Counted from the stretch's first letter, positions 40,400-49,355 are shown. The stretch: 64,000 nucleotides of DNA from JBEIQE01 sp040376705 (GCA_040376705.1 JBEIQE010000011.1:20568-84567); one strand, 5' to 3'. Translations and numbers: made by a program. Notes: a model not told the origin generated them from the sequence alone.

Positions 40400-41905
40400 A
40401 TGATTTTTGACAGCTCGCCCAAGTTTATGGCCCGTAGTTACAGCCAGCCCGATGAAGTGCTGGCCAGGGTGCGCGAGGTGTACGATGCCAATACCGCCTA
40501 CCTGCGTGAGCGCTTTCAGGCTTTTACCCGCGGTGAGCGCATCAAGGGTCGGGTGCGTGCCTGCTACCCTTATGTGCTGATCAATACCGATAACGCCAGC
40601 CGCGGCGATACCCGCTTGGCTTATGGCTTTGTCTCTGATCCCGGCATCTACTCAACCACCCTCACGCGGCCGGATGTGTTTGCCAATTACTACCTCGAGC
40701 AGTTCCGCCAGCTGATCAAGAATCATGGCGCGCCGCTGGAAGTGGGCGTGTCGGATGTGCCTATTCCGTTGCACTTTGCCTGGCCCAAGGGCATGCACCT
40801 CGAGGGTGAGCTTGGGCCCGAGCAGGTCAGCACTATCCGTGAGCATTTCGATCTGCCTGATTTAAGCTATATGGATGACAGCATCGTCAACGGCACGCAT
40901 CGCCCCAGGGCGGGCCAGCCCAAGCCGCTGGCACCGTTTACCGCGCCGCGTGTTGACTACTCGCTGCATCGCCTCAAGCATTATACCGGCACCGGCCCCG
41001 AGCATTTCCAGAATTTCGTGCTCTTCACCAACTACCAGTTCTATATGGATGAGTTCATCCGCCGCGGCACCGAGTTGATGGCTCCAACCGAGGATGCTGG
41101 CGAGCGCGCCGTACGCCAGCGCTATGAGGCTTTCGTGCAGCCCGGCGATGCTGTGCTGATGAACCAGAACTTCGGCGCCAGTGGCGAGATGGACGGCACC
41201 CCGCTTGAGCGCCTGCCGCAAATGCCGGCCTATCACTTAAAACGCCCCAACCATATGGGTGTTACGCTTATCAACATCGGCGTTGGCCCGTCGAATGCCA
41301 AAACCATTACCGACCATGTGGCGGTCTTGCGCCCGCATGCATGGCTCATGCTCGGTCACTGCGCAGGCCTGCGCTCTACCCAGCGCCTTGGCGATTATGT
41401 GCTCTCGCACGGGTATGTCCGTGAAGACCATGTGCTCGACCATGACCTGCCGCTTAATGTACCGATTCCGCCGCTGGCTGAAGTGCAGGTGGCGCTTGAG
41501 CAGGCGGTGTCGCGCGTCACCGGCTTATCCGGCTATGCGCTCAAGAGCGTGATGCGCACCGGCACGGTAGCCACTATCGACGACCGTAACTGGGAGCTGC
41601 GCGACCACCGCGATATGATGGAGCGTTTCTCGCAAAGCCGTGCCGTGGCGCTGGATATGGAATCGGCTACTGTGGCTGCCAACGGCTTCCGTTTCCGTGT
41701 GCCCTACGGCACGCTGCTGTGCGTTTCGGATAAGCCGTTGCATGGCGAGCTGAAGCTGCCCGGCATGGCACAGAAGTTCTACCGCCAGCAGGTGGACCAG
41801 CATTTGCGCATCGGTATTCTGACCATGGAGCTGCTGGCTGAAAACAGCCTCGAGCGTATCCATTCCCGCAAATTGCGTAGTTTCCAGGAAACCGCTTTCC
41901 AGTAA
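40400..41905 (+). CDS. amn: AMP nucleosidase
   Basis: Amn splits AMP into adenine and ribose 5-phosphate in purine salvage. The 501-residue protein has a long N-terminal regulatory region and a C-terminal nucleoside phosphorylase-like domain, with MLGHCAGLRSTQRLGDYVL, MESATVAANGFRFRVPYGTLLCVSDKPLHG and KLPGMA. ATG at 40400 has AAGAGG seven bases upstream; a GTG three bases earlier is possible. It lies 11 bases after ftsY. Confidence 0.95.
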   Translation: MIFDSSPKFMARSYSQPDEVLARVREVYDANTAYLRERFQAFTRGERIKGRVRACYPYVLINTDNASRGDTRLAYGFVSDPGIYSTTLTRPDVFANYYLEQFRQLIKNHGAPLEVGVSDVPIPLHFAWPKGMHLEGELGPEQVSTIREHFDLPDLSYMDDSIVNGTHRPRAGQPKPLAPFTAPRVDYSLHRLKHYTGTGPEHFQNFVLFTNYQFYMDEFIRRGTELMAPTEDAGERAVRQRYEAFVQPGDAVLMNQNFGASGEMDGTPLERLPQMPAYHLKRPNHMGVTLINIGVGPSNAKTITDHVAVLRPHAWLMLGHCAGLRSTQRLGDYVLSHGYVREDHVLDHDLPLNVPIPPLAEVQVALEQAVSRVTGLSGYALKSVMRTGTVATIDDRNWELRDHRDMMERFSQSRAVALDMESATVAANGFRFRVPYGTLLCVSDKPLHGELKLPGMAQKFYRQQVDQHLRIGILTMELLAENSLERIHSRKLRSFQETAFQ

Positions 41906-41916
41906 GGACTGCTCTC

Positions 41917-42291
41917 ATGTTCATGTGGCTTATCATGGTGCCGGGCATTCTCTCGGTTACCTCCCTGTTCTGGTTGTTGATGAACGGTGGCGAGCTGCGC
42001 AGCCTTTTGGCCTGCGGTATCGTGCTCTGCGTGGTGTTGTTTGTGGCTCTCATCTACAAGCCCACGCGCTGGTATGCGGCCGCAATTACCGTCATTCTGC
42101 CCTTGGTGCTGATAGTGGCCCTGCGCCCCGTGTGTACGCAGGTAGATGATATTACCCTGCAGGCCATGAACCCGCCCATTCACCTACGCAGCGAGGTAGA
42201 GGTAGATATTTACATACCTGTATTCCAGCAGCGGCCCGATGGCGGCTGGAATCAGTGCAAGACACAGCTCTCGCGCTGGATGTTCTTCTGA
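41917..42291 (+). CDS. Membrane protein of unknown function
   Basis: The 124-residue protein has three hydrophobic helices in its first 70 residues (MWLIMVPGILSVTSLFWLL, LLACGIVLCVVLFVALIY, AAITVILPLVLIVAL) and a soluble C-terminal part with two cysteines. It is not recognised. AAGGA lies upstream of the ATG. Its stop overlaps the start of the next gene (TGATG), so the two are probably made together. Confidence 0.62.
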   Translation: MFMWLIMVPGILSVTSLFWLLMNGGELRSLLACGIVLCVVLFVALIYKPTRWYAAAITVILPLVLIVALRPVCTQVDDITLQAMNPPIHLRSEVEVDIYIPVFQQRPDGGWNQCKTQLSRWMFF

Positions 42292-43151
42292 TGATGGAAG
42301 CGCTGAAGGCGTTTCTGCGCGATTATCATTTTCTGGTGTCGGGTGCTTTTGGTGCGCTGGCGTCTTATGTCATCATGAGCTGGTTTTATAAGGGTAATGC
42401 TGCGCCGCTGGAAACCAGAGGCAGCGATACGCAGATCTTCCGCCACAGCCCGCGCACCCGTAAACTCATGTACGGGCTGGCGGGTGCTTGTGCCCTCATG
42501 GCGGCGCTACCTGCTTATGCCCTCATCTACCCCGACCAGTGGACGCCCAAGCTGCTGCTCATTCTCGGTTTTGGTTTTGGCACAATCTACTGCTTGCTTG
42601 AGGTGCGCCGCGCACTGGTCATCATCAAGCCGAAGCATATCACGGTAAGCGGTGCCTTTAGTGCCAAGCGCGAGGTAGCATATAGCGATGTTGTGAGCGT
42701 CAAGAGCTACGATACGCTGCAGATGCTGTGCCTTATAACCCGTAGTGGCCAGCGTCTGTGGATCTCTTATATGATGGCGAATTTCGGGGTTATTATCGAA
42801 CGGCTCAACCAGCGTGGTTTGGCGGTTGATACGCAGCAGCCCGCGCTCGATGATATGGCTACAGCACTAGCGGGCGCAGAAGGTAAGCCCGAGCTTGTAT
42901 GGTTCATGCTGCCGTTCCTGAGTGTCTGGAAACTGGGCGTACGCCATGCCGCCGTTCTGGCTCGTTTTAGCGAAACCGGGTTTGAGGGTTATTTCGTGCA
43001 TTACAGCAACGGCTCAGCCCATACGGCGGCGGCCGAGCTGCTGGCAATGCTGCGGAATAAAGAAATTGCGGTTGAGGCCGAGCTGGCCGATGCCATGGCG
43101 ACAGACCTTGAGCAGGTGCTGGCCAACAAACTTGCTTGGTCTGAGGTTTAA
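42291..43151 (+). CDS. Membrane protein of unknown function
   Basis: This 286-residue protein has a helix at about 12-28 (DYHFLVSGAFGALASYVIMSW) and two more at about 62-105 (LMYGLAGACALMAALPAYAL, LLLILGFGFGTIYCLL). A cytoplasmic-looking domain follows. The region IKPKHITVSGAFSAKREVAYSDVVSV resembles a PH-like membrane domain, but I am not certain. It starts at an ATG overlapping the previous stop. Confidence 0.65.
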   Translation: MMEALKAFLRDYHFLVSGAFGALASYVIMSWFYKGNAAPLETRGSDTQIFRHSPRTRKLMYGLAGACALMAALPAYALIYPDQWTPKLLLILGFGFGTIYCLLEVRRALVIIKPKHITVSGAFSAKREVAYSDVVSVKSYDTLQMLCLITRSGQRLWISYMMANFGVIIERLNQRGLAVDTQQPALDDMATALAGAEGKPELVWFMLPFLSVWKLGVRHAAVLARFSETGFEGYFVHYSNGSAHTAAAELLAMLRNKEIAVEAELADAMATDLEQVLANKLAWSEV

Positions 43152-43382
43152 TCAGGCGACGATATCGACGATCGAGCCCCGCGGGCGTGGGGCGGTGTCA
43201 TTGTCATCTTCAGGCTCGCGCTTCGTGCGCAGCTGCGCCTGATTGCTACCCTCACCTTTGGCTGCGCTTTGCACGGCGCGCGCGGTTTCGGTCTTCGTGG
43301 CGGTCGCTTGCGGACGCACCCCGGTTGCTGCTTCAGCGCCCGATAAGGCCTGAAGAATAGGATTGCTTGGCGCAACCTGCAT
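43152..43382 (-). CDS. Small disordered protein of unknown function
   Basis: This 76-residue protein is rich in Ala, Thr, Gln and charged residues (TATKTETARAVQSAAKGEGSN) and looks largely disordered. It ends GSIVDIVA, a short hydrophobic tail. It abuts the gene at 42291 on the opposite strand. It could be real, since coding-like composition is present, but no homology is recognised. Confidence 0.45.
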   Translation of the reverse strand: MQVAPSNPILQALSGAEAATGVRPQATATKTETARAVQSAAKGEGSNQAQLRTKREPEDDNDTAPRPRGSIVDIVA

Positions 43383-43857
43383 ATGAAAACCCAACCCTTC
43401 TTATCGGCCCTTTAGCGACGCTACTTGAGGGCGCTTTATATGCCCTCTTAAGTCTGAAGGCTTATCCACAGAATATCGCTACGGCATTAAGATGCTCTTA
43501 AGCGCTTTCTGCGCAGGCCAGTATTTGCGCTGATTCGGCCTCGGTTAAACTGCCTGCAAAAATAATTTTTGGGGCCTCTCAGGGCGGTTTGCCACAATTG
43601 GTTGAGGGCTTGAACAGGTGTTTGAAGACTTTACCTAGGGGAGTCAGAGAGTCTTATGGTTAAGGCTTTGTAAAGACTGGCGTTACCAGCGAATCAGACG
43701 GTTAACTTTGCCACAATCTTCATTACCACCATTTGGCAAATTACATAAATCGTTAACACTGCAAAGCTAAGATAAATTATTAAACAAGGGCTGCGGGAGC
43801 CCTGAATATACTTAAGAAGTTTAGTCCCAGAATTACCCTGGGGCAGGATTTAGGAAT
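43383..43857. promoter_or_regulatory. Regulatory intergenic region with DnaA box and CtrA-like site
   Basis: A 475-bp gap without a gene lies before the DUF2336 gene. It contains a perfect DnaA box, TTATCCACA, at 43462-43470 and a TTAA-N7-TTAA sequence (TTAAGATGCTCTTAA) at 43487-43501, the form of a CtrA binding site. Several GTTAA and TTAAC half-sites occur further on. It probably holds cell-cycle-regulated promoters, which is inference from motifs. Confidence 0.5.
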
Positions 43858-44958
43858 ATGACCACGCCGTTTGGTGAGATCGTAGCCTTAGCTAAAGACC
43901 GGACCGCCGCCGGCAAACGCCGCATGGCAGTGCGCTTTGGCGAGACCTTCATCAGCAACACTACCCAGTTTACCGCCAAGGAGCGCAGTATTGCGCTCGA
44001 GATTCTCGCCACTGTGCTGCGCGACGCCACCCTGGAGTTGCGCCGTGAGCTCTCTCACCGCCTGGCACAGGAAGCTGATATCCCCAAACGCCTCGTGGTT
44101 GCCCTCGCGAATGATGTGATTGAGGTTGCACGCCCGATGATCCAGCACAGCCCCGCGCTGTCTGAGGATGATTTATTGGCGATTATTGCCAAAGGCACCG
44201 TGGCCCACCGTATTGCTGCTGCCAACCGTAGCCAGATGACCGATCGCGTGGCCGAGGCATTAGCCGTTGCGCGTGAAGAGAACGTTGCACTGGCACTGCT
44301 GGGTAATATTGCCATCCATATTCCTGAAACCGCTTTGCGTGCGCTGGCTGCACAGGCAATTGAGCGCGGCGAGATTGGTGAGGCCATTGCCCAGCGCAGC
44401 GAGCTGACCAGTGAAATTGCCGAGAAGATTTACTGGATTGTCTCGAGTGAGCTGAAAACCCAGATCAAGAGCCGCTTTGATCTCGATGGCAGCAAGCTTG
44501 ATAAGATCCTGCAGGAAACCGTGGTGCAGCTGGCGGACCGTCAGTCGAGCCCGAGCCTGCGGCGCAGTGTGGCTGACCGTGTGCTGGCCGCCGGCCGTGT
44601 TGATGCACCGATGCTTATTGATGTGCTCAAGAACCGTGGTGCCGATTTGTTTAAAGAGCTGCTGGGCGGCCTCAGCAAGTTCGAGCCCAAAGTGGTGGAT
44701 GCCTTGTGTAAGCCCGAGTGCAGCGAGCCCCTGGCGCTTATCTTCCGTGCACTCAACTTCTCCAAAACCGAATCTGCCAGCCTGCTTATGCTGGTAAATG
44801 ACCGTGTGGCTGGCCAAACCGCGTTTGACCCGGCTGCGCTTAACAGTGCCCTCACAACCTTTGCACGCCTTACACCCGGTGATGCCAAAACGGTGATGTG
44901 GCAGTGGCAGTCCGACCCCGGCTATCTCTTCTCTCTAGCCTCGCGCCTCCCTCACTGA
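43858..44958 (+). CDS. DUF2336 helical-repeat protein
   Basis: This 366-residue protein is made of HEAT-like alpha-helical repeats, for example LEILATVLRDATLELRRELSHRLAQEADIPKRLVVALAND. This pattern matches DUF2336 proteins, which are widespread in alphaproteobacteria and of poorly defined function. There is no membrane segment. It is preceded by a region with DnaA-box and CtrA-like motifs and followed by a long gap before the pilin-adhesin gene. Confidence 0.82.
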   Translation: MTTPFGEIVALAKDRTAAGKRRMAVRFGETFISNTTQFTAKERSIALEILATVLRDATLELRRELSHRLAQEADIPKRLVVALANDVIEVARPMIQHSPALSEDDLLAIIAKGTVAHRIAAANRSQMTDRVAEALAVAREENVALALLGNIAIHIPETALRALAAQAIERGEIGEAIAQRSELTSEIAEKIYWIVSSELKTQIKSRFDLDGSKLDKILQETVVQLADRQSSPSLRRSVADRVLAAGRVDAPMLIDVLKNRGADLFKELLGGLSKFEPKVVDALCKPECSEPLALIFRALNFSKTESASLLMLVNDRVAGQTAFDPAALNSALTTFARLTPGDAKTVMWQWQSDPGYLFSLASRLPH

Positions 44959-45571
44959 CCTAGAGGTGGCGCTAAAAAAGGAAGGTCAACCGCACAGCCT
45001 CAAACCAAAAGTGTTTTCTCTGAGGCAGCCCCTTAAAACAACCTTTAGTGTTTAATGGCGTTGTGCAATAGACCTATTGTTCAAGCATTAATTGACAAGC
45101 TTCTGACCAATCCTTATAGGATGACCTGAGCGTCAGATACGGTCGCCGCGGGCATAGAAACCCTCCTCATACGCGTGAAGCATCACCGCTTGGTGCTTGC
45201 GTGGCTAATAATGGCCGGGGGGCAACGTGCTGTACAAGGCGCAAGCCCAAAAGCGTTGCGCTGTTCGTATGGGCAGTTTCTAACCCCCGGCTGCTGACGC
45301 ATTCGTAAGATAAACATCTCAAAAAACAGCAAGTTATTATGTTTATTGTCCACTCGCGTTGTCGAGTTCGTTTGACGTAGCCACATTACAGCCATAGAAT
45401 CTAATATTGAGATGTCCGAAAAAGACATCTTGAGGCTTAGAAACCTCTCCATATGCGGACCCAAAGGTGCCGTAGCGACGCTGCTCTCTGCTTATATATA
45501 CGCATAGCTCGAGAGTGGCGTCGGCCCCTTGAGATGTTTCTATCCTCTGGCTACCTGCTTGAGGATTTTTT
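44959..45571. promoter_or_regulatory. 613-bp non-coding region upstream of the pilin-adhesin
   Basis: No convincing gene is present. A promoter-like TTGACA (45092-45097), 17-base spacer and TATAGG would start transcription near 45127, leaving a leader of about 445 bases. An AGATGTC-GACATCT hairpin with seven-base loop lies at 45410-45430, without a T run. The region may be a long regulatory leader or hold a small RNA. Confidence 0.45.
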
Positions 45572-47392
45572 ATGAACTACAATACACAGCGTGTATTCCT
45601 ACACGCCCGCCGCGGTTTCTCGCTGCTCGAAGTTACCATAGCCCTCAGTATCTCGGGTTTCCTGTTCAGTGCCATCTGGCAGCTTACGGCCACCTCTGGC
45701 CAGCAACGCGAGGCAGCTGCGCTCAGCAGTCAGGCTATGCTGATGACGGCTGCGGCCAAAGACTATATCAACGGGCAGAGCACAGCCCTATTGGCTCTTC
45801 CGGCCCTCGCCAGCCTAGACGCGGTTGCCCGCGTTAAAATTACTGATACTGACACAGGCGATGCCGCGACCAGTGTGCAGGGGGCAGGTTATCTGCCGCA
45901 AAGCTTTGTCAACCAGAATAGCTACGGCCAGAGCTATGCGCTGTTTGTAAAACGCGAAGATGCGGGCTCACCCGGCGTTGCCGATAATGGCGATCGCGTC
46001 ATCGGGCTGCTTGTTACAACTGGCGGCACCGCTATTAGCGACCAGATGGGCGCACGCGTTGCCGGCTCCATGGGCGCTGCAGGTGGTTTTCTTTATGCCG
46101 AGGGTAACCCTGCAAGTCCGGCAGCAGCGACCACGGCCCGCGGCGCCGCGGGTGGCTGGCAGGTTAATCTTACCTCAACCGGCTGGTCGAGCATCGGTAG
46201 TGTTGCACAAGCTGGCAGGCTGGCTGCCTTGGTCAATCTCTTGCCGTCGGGCATGGGCGTGGGTGGCAGTGGCGGTGCGAGTGTAAGTGCGCTCGATGAC
46301 CTTGACGATGCTAAAACTGATTATTCGTCTGGCCTGAATTTATACGTTGGTGCACATGCTGGCGATAACATTGCCAGTGGCGGACAGAATAACTCCGGTG
46401 TTGGTATTAATGCGCTGCGTAATGCTACGACTGGCGATAATAATATTGCACTTGGTATGAACAGTGGCCAGACCGTTACGACTGGTAGTAATAATATAGC
46501 GATAGGTGCAGGGGCCGACTTTGTTGATGGTACAGTAAGCAACCAGCTGAATATAGGTAATACCCTTTATGGTAATTTGAGCACTAAGCAGATTAACATT
46601 GGTAGCCCTATTATGGTTACTGGTATTGGCTTTGATATTGGCGGTAATACTAGCGCCTCACGCCTTTCGGTGGGGACTAACGCCCAACGCCCAGCCTGCA
46701 CTGCCGATCTTAATGGGGCTCAGCGTGTCAACAGTCAAACACAGACGGTCGAATTATGCGTTGGCGGCGCATGGATGATGCCCTCACCTGCATGGACTCC
46801 GGCAGCTGGGCAACCTACTCCTAATCCTACTCCTGGCTCCGGTTACTTTGTATTATCTGAAAGCACTTGGGATGGAAACTTGGGCGGTTTTTCAGGCGCG
46901 AATGCTAAATGCTTAACAGAACTTACAACCAAAACTAATTGGATGTATTATTCTACTGCTAATGCAGCAGGGCAGCTAGTTGCAGATAAAGTCAAAGCTT
47001 TCATATGCATTGGTAGAGAAAACTGTAATCTATTTATGCCGGGGGCTACATATTATTACGCCCGAGTTGGAGATGATACTGTTGGTGGTGGATTTTTAAA
47101 TTCGCAACTCAATCAGTCTGCTGTTGTAGGAACAACCTCAACTTGGTCGGCTTCTAATTTTTTTGGCGGCGATTATAGTTATTGGACGGGGCGAGACAGC
47201 GGCCCCACTGGCACTATACCTACTGGCGGGCCCAACCATACGAACTATTGCGATGGCTTTTACAATAATTCTAATGCACGTAATGGTCAGTATGGAATGT
47301 CTAACTCTAGTACTAGCACAAGATGGTATGTTACTTATGGTGGTTCGGGATGTGATGCCTCTATGAGGCTAGTATGTATGGTGCACCCATAG
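45572..47392 (+). CDS. PilV-like type IVb pilin-adhesin with YadA-like head repeats and DUF1554 domain
   Basis: The 606-residue protein has a class III prepilin leader (ending RRG at residue 15) and FSLLEVTIALSISGFLFSA. A PilV-type region to about residue 225 follows, with KDYINGQSTALL, LPQSFVNQNSYGQSYALFV, TGGTAISDQMGARVAGSMGAAGGF and GGWQVNL. PilV is the tip adhesin of R64-like thin pili. Residues about 240-345 hold repeats such as NNSGVGINALRNATTGDNNIALG and GSNNIAIGAGA, like trimeric-adhesin heads. From about residue 425, YFVLSESTWDGNLGGFSGANAKC matches DUF1554, running to the C-terminus. The last 500 bp are clearly more A+T-rich, hinting at a swapped tip module. Confidence 0.88.
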   Translation: MNYNTQRVFLHARRGFSLLEVTIALSISGFLFSAIWQLTATSGQQREAAALSSQAMLMTAAAKDYINGQSTALLALPALASLDAVARVKITDTDTGDAATSVQGAGYLPQSFVNQNSYGQSYALFVKREDAGSPGVADNGDRVIGLLVTTGGTAISDQMGARVAGSMGAAGGFLYAEGNPASPAAATTARGAAGGWQVNLTSTGWSSIGSVAQAGRLAALVNLLPSGMGVGGSGGASVSALDDLDDAKTDYSSGLNLYVGAHAGDNIASGGQNNSGVGINALRNATTGDNNIALGMNSGQTVTTGSNNIAIGAGADFVDGTVSNQLNIGNTLYGNLSTKQINIGSPIMVTGIGFDIGGNTSASRLSVGTNAQRPACTADLNGAQRVNSQTQTVELCVGGAWMMPSPAWTPAAGQPTPNPTPGSGYFVLSESTWDGNLGGFSGANAKCLTELTTKTNWMYYSTANAAGQLVADKVKAFICIGRENCNLFMPGATYYYARVGDDTVGGGFLNSQLNQSAVVGTTSTWSASNFFGGDYSYWTGRDSGPTGTIPTGGPNHTNYCDGFYNNSNARNGQYGMSNSSTSTRWYVTYGGSGCDASMRLVCMVHP

Positions 47393-47395
47393 CCC

Positions 47396-47608
47396 ATGCC
47401 AAGGTCTAGTAAATCAAAGTCACATCAGGTCTATCTGTCGTGTATCTTGACAGCAGATGAGGTGTCGTATCTGGTCACGCTGCATGATCGGTTAGATATA
47501 TCTGATTTTTTCGATGCAGCTGATAATTACATGGAAGCCTTTGCCACCCGAGATGCAGCTAAAAAGCTGCGGGAGGCTTTGCGCGCGGTTACAGTCATCC
47601 CCGACTAG
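47396..47608 (+). CDS. Small protein downstream of the pilin-adhesin
   Basis: This 70-residue, mainly helical protein (VYLSCILTADEVSYLVTLHDRLD and AADNYMEAFATRDAAKKLREALRAV) has no signal or membrane helix and is not recognised. Its ATG lies three bases after the adhesin stop, so it is probably co-translated. It could be a chaperone or regulator of the adhesin, which is inference from position only. It converges with the lipocalin gene with a four-base overlap. Confidence 0.6.
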   Translation: MPRSSKSKSHQVYLSCILTADEVSYLVTLHDRLDISDFFDAADNYMEAFATRDAAKKLREALRAVTVIPD

Positions 47609-48132
47609 TGCTTGGTGATGCGCAGTAGCGCGGTGTTATAGCCGAGAGCTTTTACGCGGGCGGTGTGCTGGGCCATCTGCTCGGCTGAGGCTTGGGCCTC
47701 GCGCCCGAGAATCCATAGATACTTGCCTGATGGCTCGCCCACAATCGCCCAGCTGTAATCATCAGCTCTGTCGAGCACCCAGTAATTGCCATAGAACGGC
47801 CAGAAGAAGCTGACGCGCAGTTTGGCGTTATTGGTGCCTTCAACCACATAGGCTTCACCAGTGGCCGACTTCTCAGGGCCATCCACCGCATCCTGCCTGC
47901 AGGTGTTCAGCACTTTAATGGTGCCATCGGCATTCAGGCTATAATCAGCAGTCACCGCCTCGCAGCCTTTCTGGAAGCTGGCTTCATACCGCGCCAGTTC
48001 GTACCAGCGGCCGAGGTATTTGCTCAGCTCAACACTTTGCGCAGGCTCAGGCACGGCGGTGTTGCCAACCGGGCCACCCATGCAGCCAGCGAGGAGTAAT
48101 GCGAGTGCGAGGCAGGTGAGGGTTTTCTTCAT
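47605..48132 (-). CDS. Lipocalin (Blc-like outer-membrane lipoprotein)
   Basis: The 175-residue protein has a lipoprotein signal (ALALLLAGC, lipobox LAGC) and a lipocalin fold, with GRWYELARYEASFQKGCEAVTADYSL and VLDRADDYSWAIVGEPSGKYLWILGR. Bacterial lipocalins of this type bind lysophospholipids or other lipids in the outer membrane. It overlaps pgk by four bases on the same strand and lies downstream of it. Confidence 0.93.
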   Translation of the reverse strand: MKKTLTCLALALLLAGCMGGPVGNTAVPEPAQSVELSKYLGRWYELARYEASFQKGCEAVTADYSLNADGTIKVLNTCRQDAVDGPEKSATGEAYVVEGTNNAKLRVSFFWPFYGNYWVLDRADDYSWAIVGEPSGKYLWILGREAQASAEQMAQHTARVKALGYNTALLRITKH

Positions 48133-49355
48133 GCTGATTTGCTCACCGCGCTGCGTGATGCCGCATTAAGCAGCGCCACAACGCCCGGCAGGTCGCGTCC
48201 TTCAAGCCACTCGAGGAAGGCACCACCAGCGGATGATACATAAGTAAAATCATTTGCCGCCTTGGCGGTTTCGAGCGCGGATACGGTATCACCGCCACCC
48301 GCGACTGAAACAATCTGGCCAGCCTTGGTGAGGCGCGCCACTTCAGCCGCAATGGCATTGGTGCCGGTCTCGAACGGCGGGAACTCGAATGCGCCTAAGG
48401 GGCCATTCCAGACCACTGTTTTAGTGGTTGCCAATTCGCGCTTGAGGGCGGCGATGGAGAGCGGGCCGATATCAAGCGCCATCTGGTCAGCCGGAATATC
48501 ATCCACGCTTACAACGCGGCTGGGCAGGGTGCTCTTCAGGCCATCGGCAATCACCACATCAATCGGTAGCAGCAGGGTGCAGCCAATCCGCTTGGCATCG
48601 GTCATGATCTTGAGGGCGGTGGGCACCAGGTCAGTTTCGACCAGTGATTTGCCCAGCTGCTTGCCCTGCGCCAGTAAAAATGTATTGGCCATGGCACCGC
48701 CAATGATCAGGCTGTTGACCTGCTTGATCAGGTGCTCGAGCACCGCCAGCTTGCTCGAAACCTTGGAGCCGCCAACTACCGCCAGCAACGGGCGCTCCGG
48801 CGTGGTGAGGGCTTTGGTCAGGGCGGCCAGCTCGGCCTCCATCAAACGGCCAGCCATGGCGGGCAGCAGCTCGGCCAGTGTGGCGGTTGAAGCATGCGCG
48901 CGGTGGGCGGCGGAGAACGCATCGTTCACATACATATGGCCGAGGGCCGCGAGGGCTTTGGCAAAAGCCGGGTCGTTTTTCTCTTCGCCGTTATGGAAAC
49001 GCACGTTTTCGAGCAGCACGGCCTCGCCATCCTTGAGCGCAGCAACTGCGGTTTCGGCTGGTGCGCCAATGCAGTCGGCGGCAAAAGACACAGTCTTTCC
49101 AATGGCTTGAGCCAGAGGCGCCACCAGCGGCTGCTGGCTGAATTCAGGCGAGGGACCATCTTTCGGGCGGCCGAAGTGCGAGAGGATAACTACCCGGGCG
49201 CCTTTATCCATCAATTCGCGCGCGGTGGGGGCAAAACGGGAGATTCGAGTCAAATCAGTGACTTGGCCATCCTGCATCGGCACGTTCAAATCGGCCCGTA
49301 CGAGCACGATTTTCCCTTTAACATCAAAGGTATCGAGGGTATTGAAGGTGGTCAT
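48129..49355 (-). CDS. pgk: Phosphoglycerate kinase
   Basis: Pgk transfers phosphate between 1,3-bisphosphoglycerate and ADP in glycolysis and gluconeogenesis. The 408-residue protein has the substrate-binding KIVLVRADLNVPMQDG, LSHFGRPK, the hinge region and the nucleotide-binding VVWNGPLGAFEFPPF and VAGGGDTVSAL. ATG at 49355 has GGAG upstream; a longer reading starts at 49400. It is transcribed divergently from rpmH, with about 100 bp between. Confidence 0.98.
   Translation of the reverse strand: MTTFNTLDTFDVKGKIVLVRADLNVPMQDGQVTDLTRISRFAPTARELMDKGARVVILSHFGRPKDGPSPEFSQQPLVAPLAQAIGKTVSFAADCIGAPAETAVAALKDGEAVLLENVRFHNGEEKNDPAFAKALAALGHMYVNDAFSAAHRAHASTATLAELLPAMAGRLMEAELAALTKALTTPERPLLAVVGGSKVSSKLAVLEHLIKQVNSLIIGGAMANTFLLAQGKQLGKSLVETDLVPTALKIMTDAKRIGCTLLLPIDVVIADGLKSTLPSRVVSVDDIPADQMALDIGPLSIAALKRELATTKTVVWNGPLGAFEFPPFETGTNAIAAEVARLTKAGQIVSVAGGGDTVSALETAKAANDFTYVSSAGGAFLEWLEGRDLPGVVALLNAASRSAVSKSA

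Noticed and set aside
45183..45464. A 93-codon open frame on the minus strand in the gap before the pilin-adhesin
   Set aside because: Its composition is not protein-like and it has no recognised motif; the region is better treated as non-coding.
47150..47392. Diversity-generating retroelement variable region
   Set aside because: The region is rich in Asn and Tyr codons, but no template repeat or reverse transcriptase is present here; kept only as something to check elsewhere.
45572..47608. Shufflon at the end of the PilV-like gene
   Set aside because: No inverted alternative C-terminal segments, crossover repeats or site-specific recombinase were seen in the window.
48262..49110. A 282-codon open frame on the plus strand
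   Set aside because: It is antisense to pgk, has the low-complexity Ser/Ala/Arg composition of a shadow frame, and has no ribosome binding site.
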